NCBI GenBank assembly: GCA_900471925.1
Contig: UCGV01000010.1
Span: 77,257-141,256 of the forward strand
Direction of reading: 5' to 3'
Source: Hyphomicrobiales bacterium
GTDB taxonomy: Bacteria > Pseudomonadota > Alphaproteobacteria > Rhizobiales > Rhizobiaceae
Length of the DNA stretch: 64,000 nucleotides
The first letter of the stretch is position 1. Each line of letters starts with the position of its first letter. Under the pieces are notes generated by a model. It did not search any database and had not been told where the DNA came from. It worked only from the letters and a program-made list of their open reading frames with translations. Both the position numbers and the translations under genes were made by a program. Shown here piece after piece: positions 57,299 through 64,000 of the stretch.

Positions 57299-57951
57299 GA
57301 GATTGCCCCCCAGCTTCTCAGTGACATCCAGGTTTTGCGGTCGAGCCGGTACCATTCGACCGGTACGTTGCTGCCGAGCGCCAGCGATGCGGCAAGGCCG
57401 GATCCCTGGAACTGGAAGCCGCACTTCTGGATGACGCGGCGCGAGGCGACGTTCATGACCCGGCAACGGGCGTCGATCTGCTCGACCTGTTCCCTGGTCC
57501 TGAACACCATATCGACGAGCGAATGGCATGCCTCTGTCATGTAGCCCTGGTTCCAGTAGGGCTCGCCGAGCCAGTAGCCGATCTCGACGGTCTTTCCGTC
57601 GATATGCGGCTCTACTCCGCAGCAGCCCATGAAGGCACCGTTTTCGGCCTTGGTGATGGCATAGACGCACTTACCAATCTCGCCATTTCGCGTACGCCAA
57701 ACAAAATCGGCGGCATCATTGGCGGTATATGGGTGCGGCATACGCGATACCATGGTGGCGACTTTGGCGTTGTTGGCGAGATGGGCAAGGGCGTCAATGT
57801 CTTCTTCGTGGGGCGCGCGCATGACGAGCCTTTCCGATAACAAGACAGGGCAATCGGTCCTTAACCGCTCCGGCCTCAGCCGTTCCATGGAAGACCGCTG
57901 GTCTTCCCGGGATGACCTTGATTGGTCAACCCTTATCAATTCGCCTTGCAT
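57295..57951 (-). CDS. GNAT-family N-acetyltransferase (RimJ/RimL-like), first of a pair
   Basis: A 218-residue acetyltransferase with the same layout as its downstream neighbour: LLSERLVMRAPHEEDIDALAHLA, then IGYWLGEPYWNQGYMTEACHSLV (acetyl-CoA-binding loop), then VASRRVIQKCGFQ. An extra 45-residue charged N-terminus precedes the domain. AGGAGG lies 8 bases before the ATG at 57951. The gene follows rpmA behind a strong terminator, so it likely has its own promoter. Substrate unknown; proximity to L21/L27 genes makes a ribosomal substrate an attractive guess only. Confidence 0.88.
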   Translation of the reverse strand: MQGELIRVDQSRSSREDQRSSMERLRPERLRTDCPVLLSERLVMRAPHEEDIDALAHLANNAKVATMVSRMPHPYTANDAADFVWRTRNGEIGKCVYAITKAENGAFMGCCGVEPHIDGKTVEIGYWLGEPYWNQGYMTEACHSLVDMVFRTREQVEQIDARCRVMNVASRRVIQKCGFQFQGSGLAASLALGSNVPVEWYRLDRKTWMSLRSWGAIS

Positions 57952-57980
57952 GTTCAGTCCTCCTGTTTGGACAAAGAAAA

Positions 57981-58005
57981 AGGGGAGATGGCGCCCCATC
58001 TCCCC
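57981..58005 (-). terminator. Terminator of the rplU-rpmA operon
   Basis: Stem AGGGGAGATGG/CCATCTCCCCT (11 bp) with a very short loop. On the minus strand it is followed by TTTTCTTT. Confidence 0.85.
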
Positions 58006-58076
58006 TGTTTTCTGGACTGAACCTGGTATGGCCAGCCGGGTCGATGAGACGCCGGCTGTTTTAGAGCGCTACCGGC

Positions 58077-58346
58077 TTATTCCGCTGCTTCCGCTTTCGG
58101 CATTACAGACACGTACACGCGACCATTGGCCTTCGTTCGGTAGTCCACATTGCCAGCCGTAAGCGCAAAAATAGTATGGTCCTTGCCGAGGCCGACATTG
58201 GCGCCCGGATGCCACTGGGTTCCGCGCTGGCGAACGATGATGTTGCCAGCTACGACGTTCTCGCCGCCGAACTTCTTCACGCCGAGGCGCTTGGATTCGG
58301 AATCGCGACCGTTACGCGAGGAACCGCCAGCTTTTTTATGTGCCAT
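58077..58346 (-). CDS. rpmA: 50S ribosomal protein L27
   Basis: An 89-residue ribosomal protein near the peptidyl-transferase centre. It begins [22 protein letters not shown], the conserved N-terminal arm reaching the tRNA 3' ends, with no cleavable extension. [19 protein letters not shown] is diagnostic. It is 34 bp downstream of rplU, followed by a strong terminator. Confidence 0.98.
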   Translation of the reverse strand: MAHKKAGGSSRNGRDSESKRLGVKKFGGENVVAGNIIVRQRGTQWHPGANVGLGKDHTIFALTAGNVDYRTKANGRVYVSVMPKAEAAE

Positions 58347-58380
58347 TGGAGTTCTCCTTTAAACCTGAAACCCGTTGATC

Positions 58381-58698
58381 TTACTTGGCAGCCACGATGT
58401 CCGTGATACGGACGACCGTGTGATGCTGGCGATGGCCGCGCGAACGCTTCGAGTTCTGACGACGACGCTTCTTGAAGGCGATAACCTTCTTGCCGCGGGT
58501 CTGATCGACGACTTCCGCCTTGACGGAGGCGCCGGCTACGAAGGGCGCACCGATCGCCGCGTCGGCGCCTTCGCCGATCACGAGAACTTCGGTGAATTCA
58601 ATGGAGTCGCCAGCGGATGCTTCAAGCTTCTCGATGGTCAGCACGTCGTTGGCTGCCACACGGTACTGCTTACCGCCGGTCTTGATGACTGCGAACAT
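58381..58698 (-). CDS. rplU: 50S ribosomal protein L21
   Basis: A 105-residue ribosomal protein; [14 protein letters not shown] at the N-terminus and [25 protein letters not shown] near the C-terminus are diagnostic. The start at 58698 matches the family; a start at 58713 would add five residues (MKGQN). It is the first gene of the rplU-rpmA operon and has a long leader from a promoter near 58877-58905, which may carry control by L21 or L27. Confidence 0.97.
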   Translation of the reverse strand: MFAVIKTGGKQYRVAANDVLTIEKLEASAGDSIEFTEVLVIGEGADAAIGAPFVAGASVKAEVVDQTRGKKVIAFKKRRRQNSKRSRGHRQHHTVVRITDIVAAK

Positions 58699-58876
58699 AT
58701 TTTGTCCTTTCATGTTCGATCCAGCTCTCCCCGCAAAGCGCAGGTGGCTGTCTTCTTATCAGTCGAAGTTAAGCAGGGATTTCAGGGAACTAACCCGGAA
58801 CTCTTGTCTGCCGGTGAAACCCCACGCAGGCGCGAGGCGGGCAAGGGACGGACTACTCCGCTCCTATTGCGGATGC

Positions 58877-58905
58877 GGGATACGCGAGTGACAAAAAAGT
58901 GTCAA
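58877..58905 (-). promoter_or_regulatory. Sigma-70-type promoter of rplU-rpmA
   Basis: On the minus strand, TTGACA, 17 bases, then TATCCC. The -35 is perfect and the spacing ideal; the -10 is only partial. It implies a leader of roughly 170 bases before rplU. Confidence 0.6.
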
Positions 58906-58937
58906 GGCAAAAGGATGGAAAAGCTTGAGATTTCGGC

Positions 58938-58966
58938 TTGCCAGCCTGTCATTTGCTCGTTATGAG
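58938..58966 (+). promoter_or_regulatory. Likely promoter of the tRNA-Ser gene
   Basis: TTGCCA, 17 bases, then TATGAG, ending 35 bp upstream of the mature tRNA. Spacing is ideal and each hexamer is a fair match. Confidence 0.5.
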
Positions 58967-59001
58967 AACGCCCGCGCCGAACAAGCGCCGACCAAATATG
59001 C

Positions 59002-59091
59002 GGAGAGGTGGCAGAGTGGTCGAATGCACCGCACTCGAAATGCGGCATACCTGCAAGGGTATCGTGGGTTCAAATCCCACCCTCTCCGCCA
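59002..59091 (+). tRNA. tRNA-Ser (anticodon CGA)
   Basis: A class II tRNA of 90 bases including an encoded CCA. The acceptor stem is GGAGAGG (59002-59008) with CCTCTCC (59081-59087), discriminator G. The anticodon stem-loop CGCACTCGAAATGCG presents CGA, reading UCG codons. The long variable arm (around ATACCTGCAAGGGTAT) identifies serine. The T-arm is GTGGGTTCAAATCCCAC. It lies between the divergent rplU promoter and the 3' end of rtcR; no island or repeated 3' end is seen next to it. Confidence 0.97.
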
Positions 59092-59144
59092 TTTGAAATC
59101 CGACAATCTGATCGATACCGAAAGCCAGCCCCGTGGCTCGGTAT

Positions 59145-60752
59145 TCAACGTGCCATGCGGATGTCTTCAAATCGTAGACCGAAGCGTGCCAGGTATTTCG
59201 ACAGGCGATCGGCGTCGTTTCTGCTCTTCTTCTCAAGGCGTGAATTTGCGAACAGGGCTCGGCCTGCGGCGCTGATACTGGTGTGTTCGCGGCATGTGCT
59301 GATGACGGCTGAAAGCTGGACCGAATCGAAAAGGTCCAGTCCGGCGATGGCGTCCCGGCCCAGAATGTCAGTCAGGATGTCGGTATGCGGCAGATTTCGG
59401 GCCGGGTTCCCCCATGAGGTTTTCAGCCGGCGAATCTCGTCATCGACCGCTTCCACGGTGATTCGCCCTTGTGGAGCTAGGGTCGCCATGCGGGTGACGG
59501 AGGCCGAAAGGTCGCGGAAATTGGCGCTCCATAGGGCTTCGGGGCTGGTCGCGAAGGCGAGGTAGTGTTCGCGTGCTTCCTTGTTGAAGGTAATATTCTG
59601 GCCTTCCAGTTCCAGAAAGCGCCGCAGCTCGAATTCGAGGTTGGGCTCTATATCTTCACGCCGGTCGCGCAGAGCGGGAAGCCCGAATGTCCAAAGGTTC
59701 AGTCGCGCAAGCAGGTCTTCACGAAACTCGCCCTTCTGCACCGCTTCGCGCAAATCCTTGTTCGTGCCGGCGAGAAGCTGGAAATCGGCGGATACTTCCC
59801 GATCGGCGCCAACCTGCAGGAAACGCTTTTCTTCGATGGCGCGCAGGCACATGGCCTGTTCATCCGCACCCAGCTCTCCAATTTCATCAAGAAAGAGAAC
59901 ACCCTTGTCGGCAGACTTCAAGAGGCCTGCCCGTTCTCCGGCAGCGCCGGTAAAGGCGCCTTTGACATGGCCGAAGAGCGTCGACATGGCCTGGTCTCCG
60001 CGCAGCGTTGCGCAGTTCACCTCGACAAAGGGTCCGGTCACCTTCCGCTGCGCCTTTTTCAGCTCATAGATCCTCTTGGCAAGCTGCGATTTGCCGGCGC
60101 CCGTCGGCCCCGTGAGCAGTACAGGTGCACTCGAGCGGATGGCGACACGTTCGATTTCGTCGATCATTCGGTTGAAAGCGGCATTGCGCGTGGAGATGCC
60201 GGACTTCAGGAAGGATGCGGCATCGTCCCTTTCCGAGGCGAAGCGCTTGGCGATTTCATCATACCGGGAGAGATCGAGATCGATAATGGCATGCGTGCCG
60301 GCAAAGTCCCGATCCGGTTCACGCCCGCGCGGCGGTGAGAGCTGCAAGAGACGTCCGGGGATTATGCGGGCCTCTGTCAGCAGAAACCAGCAGATCTGAG
60401 CGACATGCGTGCCGGTGGTGATGTTGACGAGATAGTCCTCGCTCTCAGGGTCGAAGTTGTAATTGCGGGCGAAGTCCCGCAAGCCGGTATAGACCTCAGA
60501 GAAGTCCCAGGGATCTTTCAGATTGATGATGTTCTGGCGGACTACAGTTGCCGGCGAGACGGATTCGATATCCGCGATGATCCCTTTTGCCAGCCACTCC
60601 GAATGATTGTCGTGAATGAGTTCAAGCCGATCGATGAACATTCCCGGCTGTTGGCATAGGCCAACGTTCGGCCGCCATCGATTCCAGCGCTCTTCATGGC
60701 GGCCCAGATCAAGCGTCGTTCCGAGGATGCTGATGGCAACTCGCCGTTTCAT
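59145..60752 (-). CDS. rtcR: RtcR, CARF-domain sigma-54-dependent activator of RNA repair
   Basis: A 535-residue enhancer-binding protein. An N-terminal CARF-like sensor domain (about 1-165, with NITTGTHVAQI at 110-120) is followed by a sigma-54 AAA+ domain: Walker A GPTGAGKS (215-222), GAFTGA sigma-54 contact loop (265-270) and Walker B VLFLDE (285-290). A C-terminal helix-turn-helix occupies about 470-535. In other bacteria RtcR switches on rtcBA when RNA with damaged or cyclic-phosphate ends accumulates. It is divergent from rtcB across 288 bp containing inverted repeats and a -24/-12-like site. Confidence 0.95.
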   Translation of the reverse strand: MKRRVAISILGTTLDLGRHEERWNRWRPNVGLCQQPGMFIDRLELIHDNHSEWLAKGIIADIESVSPATVVRQNIINLKDPWDFSEVYTGLRDFARNYNFDPESEDYLVNITTGTHVAQICWFLLTEARIIPGRLLQLSPPRGREPDRDFAGTHAIIDLDLSRYDEIAKRFASERDDAASFLKSGISTRNAAFNRMIDEIERVAIRSSAPVLLTGPTGAGKSQLAKRIYELKKAQRKVTGPFVEVNCATLRGDQAMSTLFGHVKGAFTGAAGERAGLLKSADKGVLFLDEIGELGADEQAMCLRAIEEKRFLQVGADREVSADFQLLAGTNKDLREAVQKGEFREDLLARLNLWTFGLPALRDRREDIEPNLEFELRRFLELEGQNITFNKEAREHYLAFATSPEALWSANFRDLSASVTRMATLAPQGRITVEAVDDEIRRLKTSWGNPARNLPHTDILTDILGRDAIAGLDLFDSVQLSAVISTCREHTSISAAGRALFANSRLEKKSRNDADRLSKYLARFGLRFEDIRMAR

Positions 60753-60772
60753 TGTCTATCCAGCTTTATAAA

Positions 60773-60846
60773 TCCTATATCTAAAGATAGGATACGAAAG
60801 GTTGAGAGAATTCTCAATTTTAGAGTGAAAATTCTTTTCGAATTTT
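60773..60846. promoter_or_regulatory. Cluster of three inverted repeats upstream of rtcR/rtcB
   Basis: Three nearby dyads in an AT-rich stretch: TCCTAT-N8-ATAGGA (60773-60792), TTGAGA-N4-TCTCAA (60802-60817) and AAAATTC-N5-GAATTTT (60828-60846). They lie 65-140 bp before the candidate sigma-54 promoter, the usual place for upstream activator sites, so one or more may bind RtcR (and AT-rich parts IHF). Inference from position and symmetry. Confidence 0.5.
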
Positions 60847-60910
60847 TTATCTGTTTTAAAACAATGCCATAATGGAAAATCTGGTCTCTGCCGCGTTGCC
60901 GATGGCCATC

Positions 60911-60925
60911 TGGCATGCCGCTTGA
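60911..60925 (+). promoter_or_regulatory. Candidate sigma-54 (-24/-12) promoter of rtcB
   Basis: TGGCATG-N4-TTGA, against the consensus TGGCACG-N4-TTGC: two mismatches, with the GG retained and the GC element reading GA. It lies about 115 bp upstream of the rtcB start. The divergent activator RtcR makes a sigma-54 promoter expected here. Confidence 0.5.
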
Positions 60926-61040
60926 ATTGTATCTGGCATCACCTGGTTGGCAGCCGGCGGTCATTTCACGATGCGCCGAGATCGTCGTTCGGGTGATATT
61001 GGAAACGAACGAGAGAAGGACTGCAGAAGCAGAAAAGACA

Positions 61041-62456
61041 ATGATTAAAGTCATAAGCGGACAGGATCTGATCGACGCCGGCATGCAGCAGGGCAAGTGG
61101 TTTCGCTCTGCGCTCGATGCGGCCAACAAGATACTGGGTGAAGACGGTTCGATGGAGGAGGCGATGACCGCCGCGCGGGCGTTCCAGCCGGGGCCGACGC
61201 TTGCTCTGCGTACGGCGAACAACGTCGAGATCTATTCGAACATCCGCGCAGAAAACAGTTTCGAGCAGGACAATGTCGAGAAGGTGAATGCGACGATGCG
61301 TGAGCTGGTTCTCACACCGGTCGTACGCGCGGCAGCGATCATGCCGGATGCCTGCCCGGCGGGTCCAGTCGGGACCATTCCGGTCGGGGGTGTCGTCGCG
61401 TCGGAAGGCATCCATCCGGGCATGCATTCTGCGGATATCTGCTGTTCCATGGCTATCTCGATATTTCCTGACATCGATCCGAAGTCGTTGCTGGATGCGG
61501 TCCATGCCGTAACGCATTTTGGTCCGGGCGGCCGTCCGCGCGGTGCGCAGATCAGGCCGTCTGAAGCAGTGCTCTCCGAATTTCAGCAGAACCCGTATCT
61601 GCAGAACGGAGTGCTGAGCGCCGCAATCGAGCACTTCGGGACGCAGGGCGACGGCAATCACTTCGCCTATGTCGGTACGATGAAATCGACTGGCGAGACG
61701 GCACTTGTGACCCATCACGGATCGCGTGCGCCGGGTGCCCGTCTCTATGATCGGGGTATGAAGGTTGCGAACGGTTTCCGCGAGCGGCTCTCGCCGCAGA
61801 CGCTGCGCGACAATGCCTGGATTCCCGGTGATACCGAGGAAGCGGATCTCTACTGGTCGGCGCTTCAGACCGTGCGCCAGTGGACGAAGGAGAACCACTA
61901 TGTGATCCACGATATGGCGGCGGAAAAGCTGGCCGCCAAAGTCGCCGATCGCTTCTGGAACGAGCACAATTTCGTTTTCCGGAAGTCCGATGGTCTCTTT
62001 TACCACGGGAAGGGCGCCACTCCGGCGTTCGACAAATGGGCAGAAGATGCAACCGACCTCACGATCATTCCGCTCAACATGGCGGAACCCATCCTGATCG
62101 TACGGGGCTCGAATGCGGCACACGGGCTCGGTTTCTCACCGCATGGCGCGGGCAGAAATGTTTCGCGTACAACGCATATGCGGCATCTTGCGGAGGAATA
62201 CGGCGCAGACGCGCGTGGGCTGAGCCCGAACAACATCGCCAATATCATGGCGAAGCAGACCAAGGGGCTGGACGTGCGCTTCTTCTCGGGCGTTGCGGAT
62301 ATTTCCGAGCTGCCGGATGCCTACAAATCGGCGGCCAATGTGCGTGCGCAGATCGAGCATTATGGGCTGGCGGAAATCGTCGACGAGGTGATTCCCTACG
62401 GAAACATCATGGCCGGTGACTGGAAGCAGAATGCGCCGTGGCGAAAGAAGCGCTGA
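61041..62456 (+). CDS. rtcB: RtcB-family RNA ligase (divergent motifs)
   Basis: A 471-residue RtcB-fold protein, expected to join RNA 3'-phosphate or 2',3'-cyclic-phosphate ends to 5'-OH ends using GTP and manganese. Conserved points: Asp132/Cys135 in SADICCS, His207 in GDGNHFAY, His226 in THHGSR, and the guanylylated-His motif SPHGAGR (His368). It departs from ordinary RtcB in two places: MPDACPAGPVGTIPVGG replaces the MPDVHxGxG loop, and DICCSM replaces DINCGV. The start at 61041 gives a normal N-terminus; a frame open from 60915 overlaps the promoter. No rtcA follows. Confidence 0.9.
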   Translation: MIKVISGQDLIDAGMQQGKWFRSALDAANKILGEDGSMEEAMTAARAFQPGPTLALRTANNVEIYSNIRAENSFEQDNVEKVNATMRELVLTPVVRAAAIMPDACPAGPVGTIPVGGVVASEGIHPGMHSADICCSMAISIFPDIDPKSLLDAVHAVTHFGPGGRPRGAQIRPSEAVLSEFQQNPYLQNGVLSAAIEHFGTQGDGNHFAYVGTMKSTGETALVTHHGSRAPGARLYDRGMKVANGFRERLSPQTLRDNAWIPGDTEEADLYWSALQTVRQWTKENHYVIHDMAAEKLAAKVADRFWNEHNFVFRKSDGLFYHGKGATPAFDKWAEDATDLTIIPLNMAEPILIVRGSNAAHGLGFSPHGAGRNVSRTTHMRHLAEEYGADARGLSPNNIANIMAKQTKGLDVRFFSGVADISELPDAYKSAANVRAQIEHYGLAEIVDEVIPYGNIMAGDWKQNAPWRKKR

Positions 62457-62462
62457 CATTGC

Positions 62463-62492
62463 GAGGAAAGGCGGAAATCTCCGCCTTTCCTC
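62463..62492 (+). terminator. Terminator downstream of rtcB
   Basis: Perfect 13-bp stem GAGGAAAGGCGGA/TCCGCCTTTCCTC with an AATC loop, 7 bp after the rtcB stop. It shows that rtcB is transcribed alone. Confidence 0.8.
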
Positions 62493-62624
62493 ATTTGCTT
62501 GGTGTATCTATTGCACGCATCAGAGGCCGGGGTATTTGCGTTCAGGCATGATATGCCCTGGGCATTTTAGGCATCGCGCTCAAACGGGTAGCCAATGCAA
62601 TCGATCCGGGTCCGGAAGATGCGG

Positions 62625-63560
62625 CTAAGGTTCTTCGCCCGCGAAACTCTCACAGCGATCAGAAAACAGCTTCTCGCTCAGAAAATCGACGAGCACGCGG
62701 ACCTTCGGCGAAAGGTGCCGGTTGGAGGGCCAGAGCAAGTGAAACTGTGCGGGGCCGTCTATATGGGCGTCGAGCACCGTGCGCAGTCGGCCGTCGGCGA
62801 GCGGGTCGCGGGCGAGGAAATCCGGCATGCAGCCGATGCCCATGCCGCTGATGGTGGCGCCACGCAGCGCTTCCATATTGTTGCAGGTCAGCACGATGCG
62901 GGTTCTGATTTCCGGGTGGTCGGGGGAGAGACTGAGCGGCCAAGGTTGCAGCTTTCCGGAATTCGGAAATCGGAAACGGACGCTGAGATGTCCTTCGAGG
63001 TCACGCAGGCATTCCGGCGTGCCATGTCTTTCCAGATAGGCCGGTGCGGCACACAGCAATAGCTGGAACGGGCGCAGCGCGCGTGACATCAGCCTCGAGT
63101 CCGGCAGGGTTCCGCTGCGGATCGCGACATCGACACCTTCTTCTATGAGATCGACGATCCTATCGTTGAAATCGAGATCCAGCTCGATCTCCGGATAAAG
63201 GCTTACGAATTCAGGGAGGATCGGCAGGATCAGGTGATAGCTGACCAAGGGTACGCTGACGCGCAATCGTCCACGCGGGGCTGCGACGGCCTGGGCCAGT
63301 GAAGCCTGGGCATCTTCCAGATCGTCAAGGATGCGCCGGCAGCGCTCGTGAAACAGGCGACCTTCCTCCGTCAGCCGCAAGCTTCGTGTCGATCGCTGGA
63401 ACAGGCGCACGCCGAGCTGCTGTTCCAGCGCCGTGACAGCCTTGCCGACAGCGGAGGCCGAAAGGCCGAGCGCGCGGCCAGCCGCAACGAAACTCCCAAG
63501 GTCCGCTGTCCTGACAAATGCCGTGAGGCCGCCCAACTGCTGGTCCATTTGTAGATCCAT
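62625..63560 (-). CDS. LysR-family transcriptional regulator
   Basis: A 311-residue LTTR. The N-terminal winged helix-turn-helix is clear (LGGLTAFVRTADLGSFVAAGRALGLSASAVGKAV), followed by the inducer-binding domain. It belongs to the branch that often controls divergent efflux or oxidoreductase genes. A second in-frame ATG at 63548 gives MDQQLGGL and is equally plausible as the start. It is divergent from the MFS gene at 63719, which is the likely target. Confidence 0.92.
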   Translation of the reverse strand: MDLQMDQQLGGLTAFVRTADLGSFVAAGRALGLSASAVGKAVTALEQQLGVRLFQRSTRSLRLTEEGRLFHERCRRILDDLEDAQASLAQAVAAPRGRLRVSVPLVSYHLILPILPEFVSLYPEIELDLDFNDRIVDLIEEGVDVAIRSGTLPDSRLMSRALRPFQLLLCAAPAYLERHGTPECLRDLEGHLSVRFRFPNSGKLQPWPLSLSPDHPEIRTRIVLTCNNMEALRGATISGMGIGCMPDFLARDPLADGRLRTVLDAHIDGPAQFHLLWPSNRHLSPKVRVLVDFLSEKLFSDRCESFAGEEP

Positions 63561-63718
63561 TCGAGCGATTTATTCCGCTATATGTGGAACAAACCGTATG
63601 TTATCGATCAATTATCCGCAATTTATGCTGCTTTCCGCGTTCGAAGTCCAGGCATTTGGACGTCGTCTCACGTGCCGCCTCCCAGGCACGTCCCCGTTCT
63701 CGAATCAGCGGAAGTCTC

Positions 63719-64000
63719 ATGACCATCCCTCACAAGCCCCAACCGGCCGGTATTGCGGAAAAAATTCTTGTTCTGTTTGCCGTCTGCTCCGCGGCTGCGG
63801 CAATGCCCCTCACCTTTACCGGTCCCGCCGTGGCCCTGCCGGCGATCAGCGCCGAACTTGGCGGCAGTCCGATCGCCCATAATTGGGTCACCAATGCCTT
63901 CATGTTGACCTTCGGCAGCACGTTGATGGCCGCTGGGGCGCTCGCCGACAGCTACGGCCGCAAACGCGTCTTTCTCTGTGGTCTTGCGGCCTTCATCCTC
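63719..64000 (+). CDS. MFS transporter (DHA2/EmrB-type), cut by window end
   Basis: The first 94 codons of a membrane transporter that runs off the window. The N-terminus is cytoplasmic and short; helix 1 covers about 16-37, helix 2 about 58-75, and the MFS motif A region appears as GALADSYGRKRVF between helices 2 and 3. The pattern PAVALPAISAELGGS...NWVTNAFMLTF is typical of 14-helix drug:H+ antiporters. Divergent from the LysR gene, which probably regulates it. The 3' part is missing only because the window stops. Confidence 0.85.
   Translation, partial: MTIPHKPQPAGIAEKILVLFAVCSAAAAMPLTFTGPAVALPAISAELGGSPIAHNWVTNAFMLTFGSTLMAAGALADSYGRKRVFLCGLAAFIL

Noticed and set aside
59002..62456. tRNA-Ser as an integration site for an rtcR-rtcB island
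   Set aside because: No integrase, no repeat of the tRNA 3' end in the window and no composition shift.

Overview
The window is a gene-dense, high-GC stretch of chromosome, most likely from the Rhizobiaceae and probably Rhizobium itself. Reasons: a TrcR/DUF1013 regulator beside acs; a giant NAD-dependent glutamate dehydrogenase; the imuA-imuB-dnaE2 mutagenesis operon behind an alphaproteobacterial-type LexA box; an alphaproteobacterial-type PHO box; a dispersed palindromic element of the kind common in Rhizobium intergenic regions; and a small RNA with the CUCCUCCC loop motifs of the alphaproteobacterial alpha-r14 family. I see no insertion sequence, prophage, CRISPR array, rRNA operon or toxin-antitoxin pair. 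Almost all of the window is ordinary core chromosome.

Layout. 0.05-3.0 kb: trcR and acs, divergent. 3.0-9.8 kb: a secreted nuclease, an SDHAF4-like protein, htpX, an RsmB-type rRNA methyltransferase, a heparinase-like protein and purH. 9.9-16.1 kb: a UMF1-type transporter and the NAD-GDH. 16.3-19.6 kb: pdxY, a beta-carbonic anhydrase and a membrane diguanylate cyclase. 19.7-21.9 kb: a lytic transglycosylase, asd and a possible 39-residue ORF. 22.0-28.4 kb: a PhoB-type box with an alkaline phosphatase, a three-gene ABC export locus with a His-rich permease, and an MHS-family transporter with a large inserted loop. 28.5-34.5 kb: PAP2, leuB (with a parS-like site at its 3' end), a serine/threonine dehydratase-like enzyme, leuD, a VOC protein, a CitE-like lyase and DUF1737. 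34.6-41.0 kb: a zincin and the SOS mutagenesis operon. 41.2-46.7 kb: bfd-bfr, rppH, a polysaccharide-deacetylase-like protein, ctpA and an M23/EnvC protein. 46.8-58.7 kb: the conserved string rlmH-rsfS ... nadD-proA-proB-obgE ... rpmA-rplU. A molybdate cluster (modE-like, modCBA) and the small RNA lie inside it, and two GNAT acetyltransferases and an endonuclease-like gene sit near its end. 59.0-62.5 kb: tRNA-Ser(CGA) and the divergent rtcR/rtcB RNA-repair pair. 62.6-64.0 kb: a LysR regulator divergent from an MFS efflux gene cut by the window end.

How the genes work together. Several units are readable from sequence alone. LexA should control imuA-imuB-dnaE2. PhoB should control the alkaline phosphatase. 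A ModE-type regulator should control modABC through a 24-bp box just upstream of modA. RtcR, a CARF-domain sigma-54 activator, should control a divergently placed and rather atypical RtcB ligase through a candidate -24/-12 promoter and upstream inverted repeats. The alpha-r14-like RNA, with three C-rich anti-Shine-Dalgarno loops, probably represses translation of several mRNAs.

The items I would follow up first are the small RNA at 51422-51544, the parS-like site at 29402-29417, the RtcR/RtcB locus with its non-canonical RtcB motifs, and the His-rich FtsX-type ABC system at 23956-26336. All assignments come from reading the sequence; no database search was possible.
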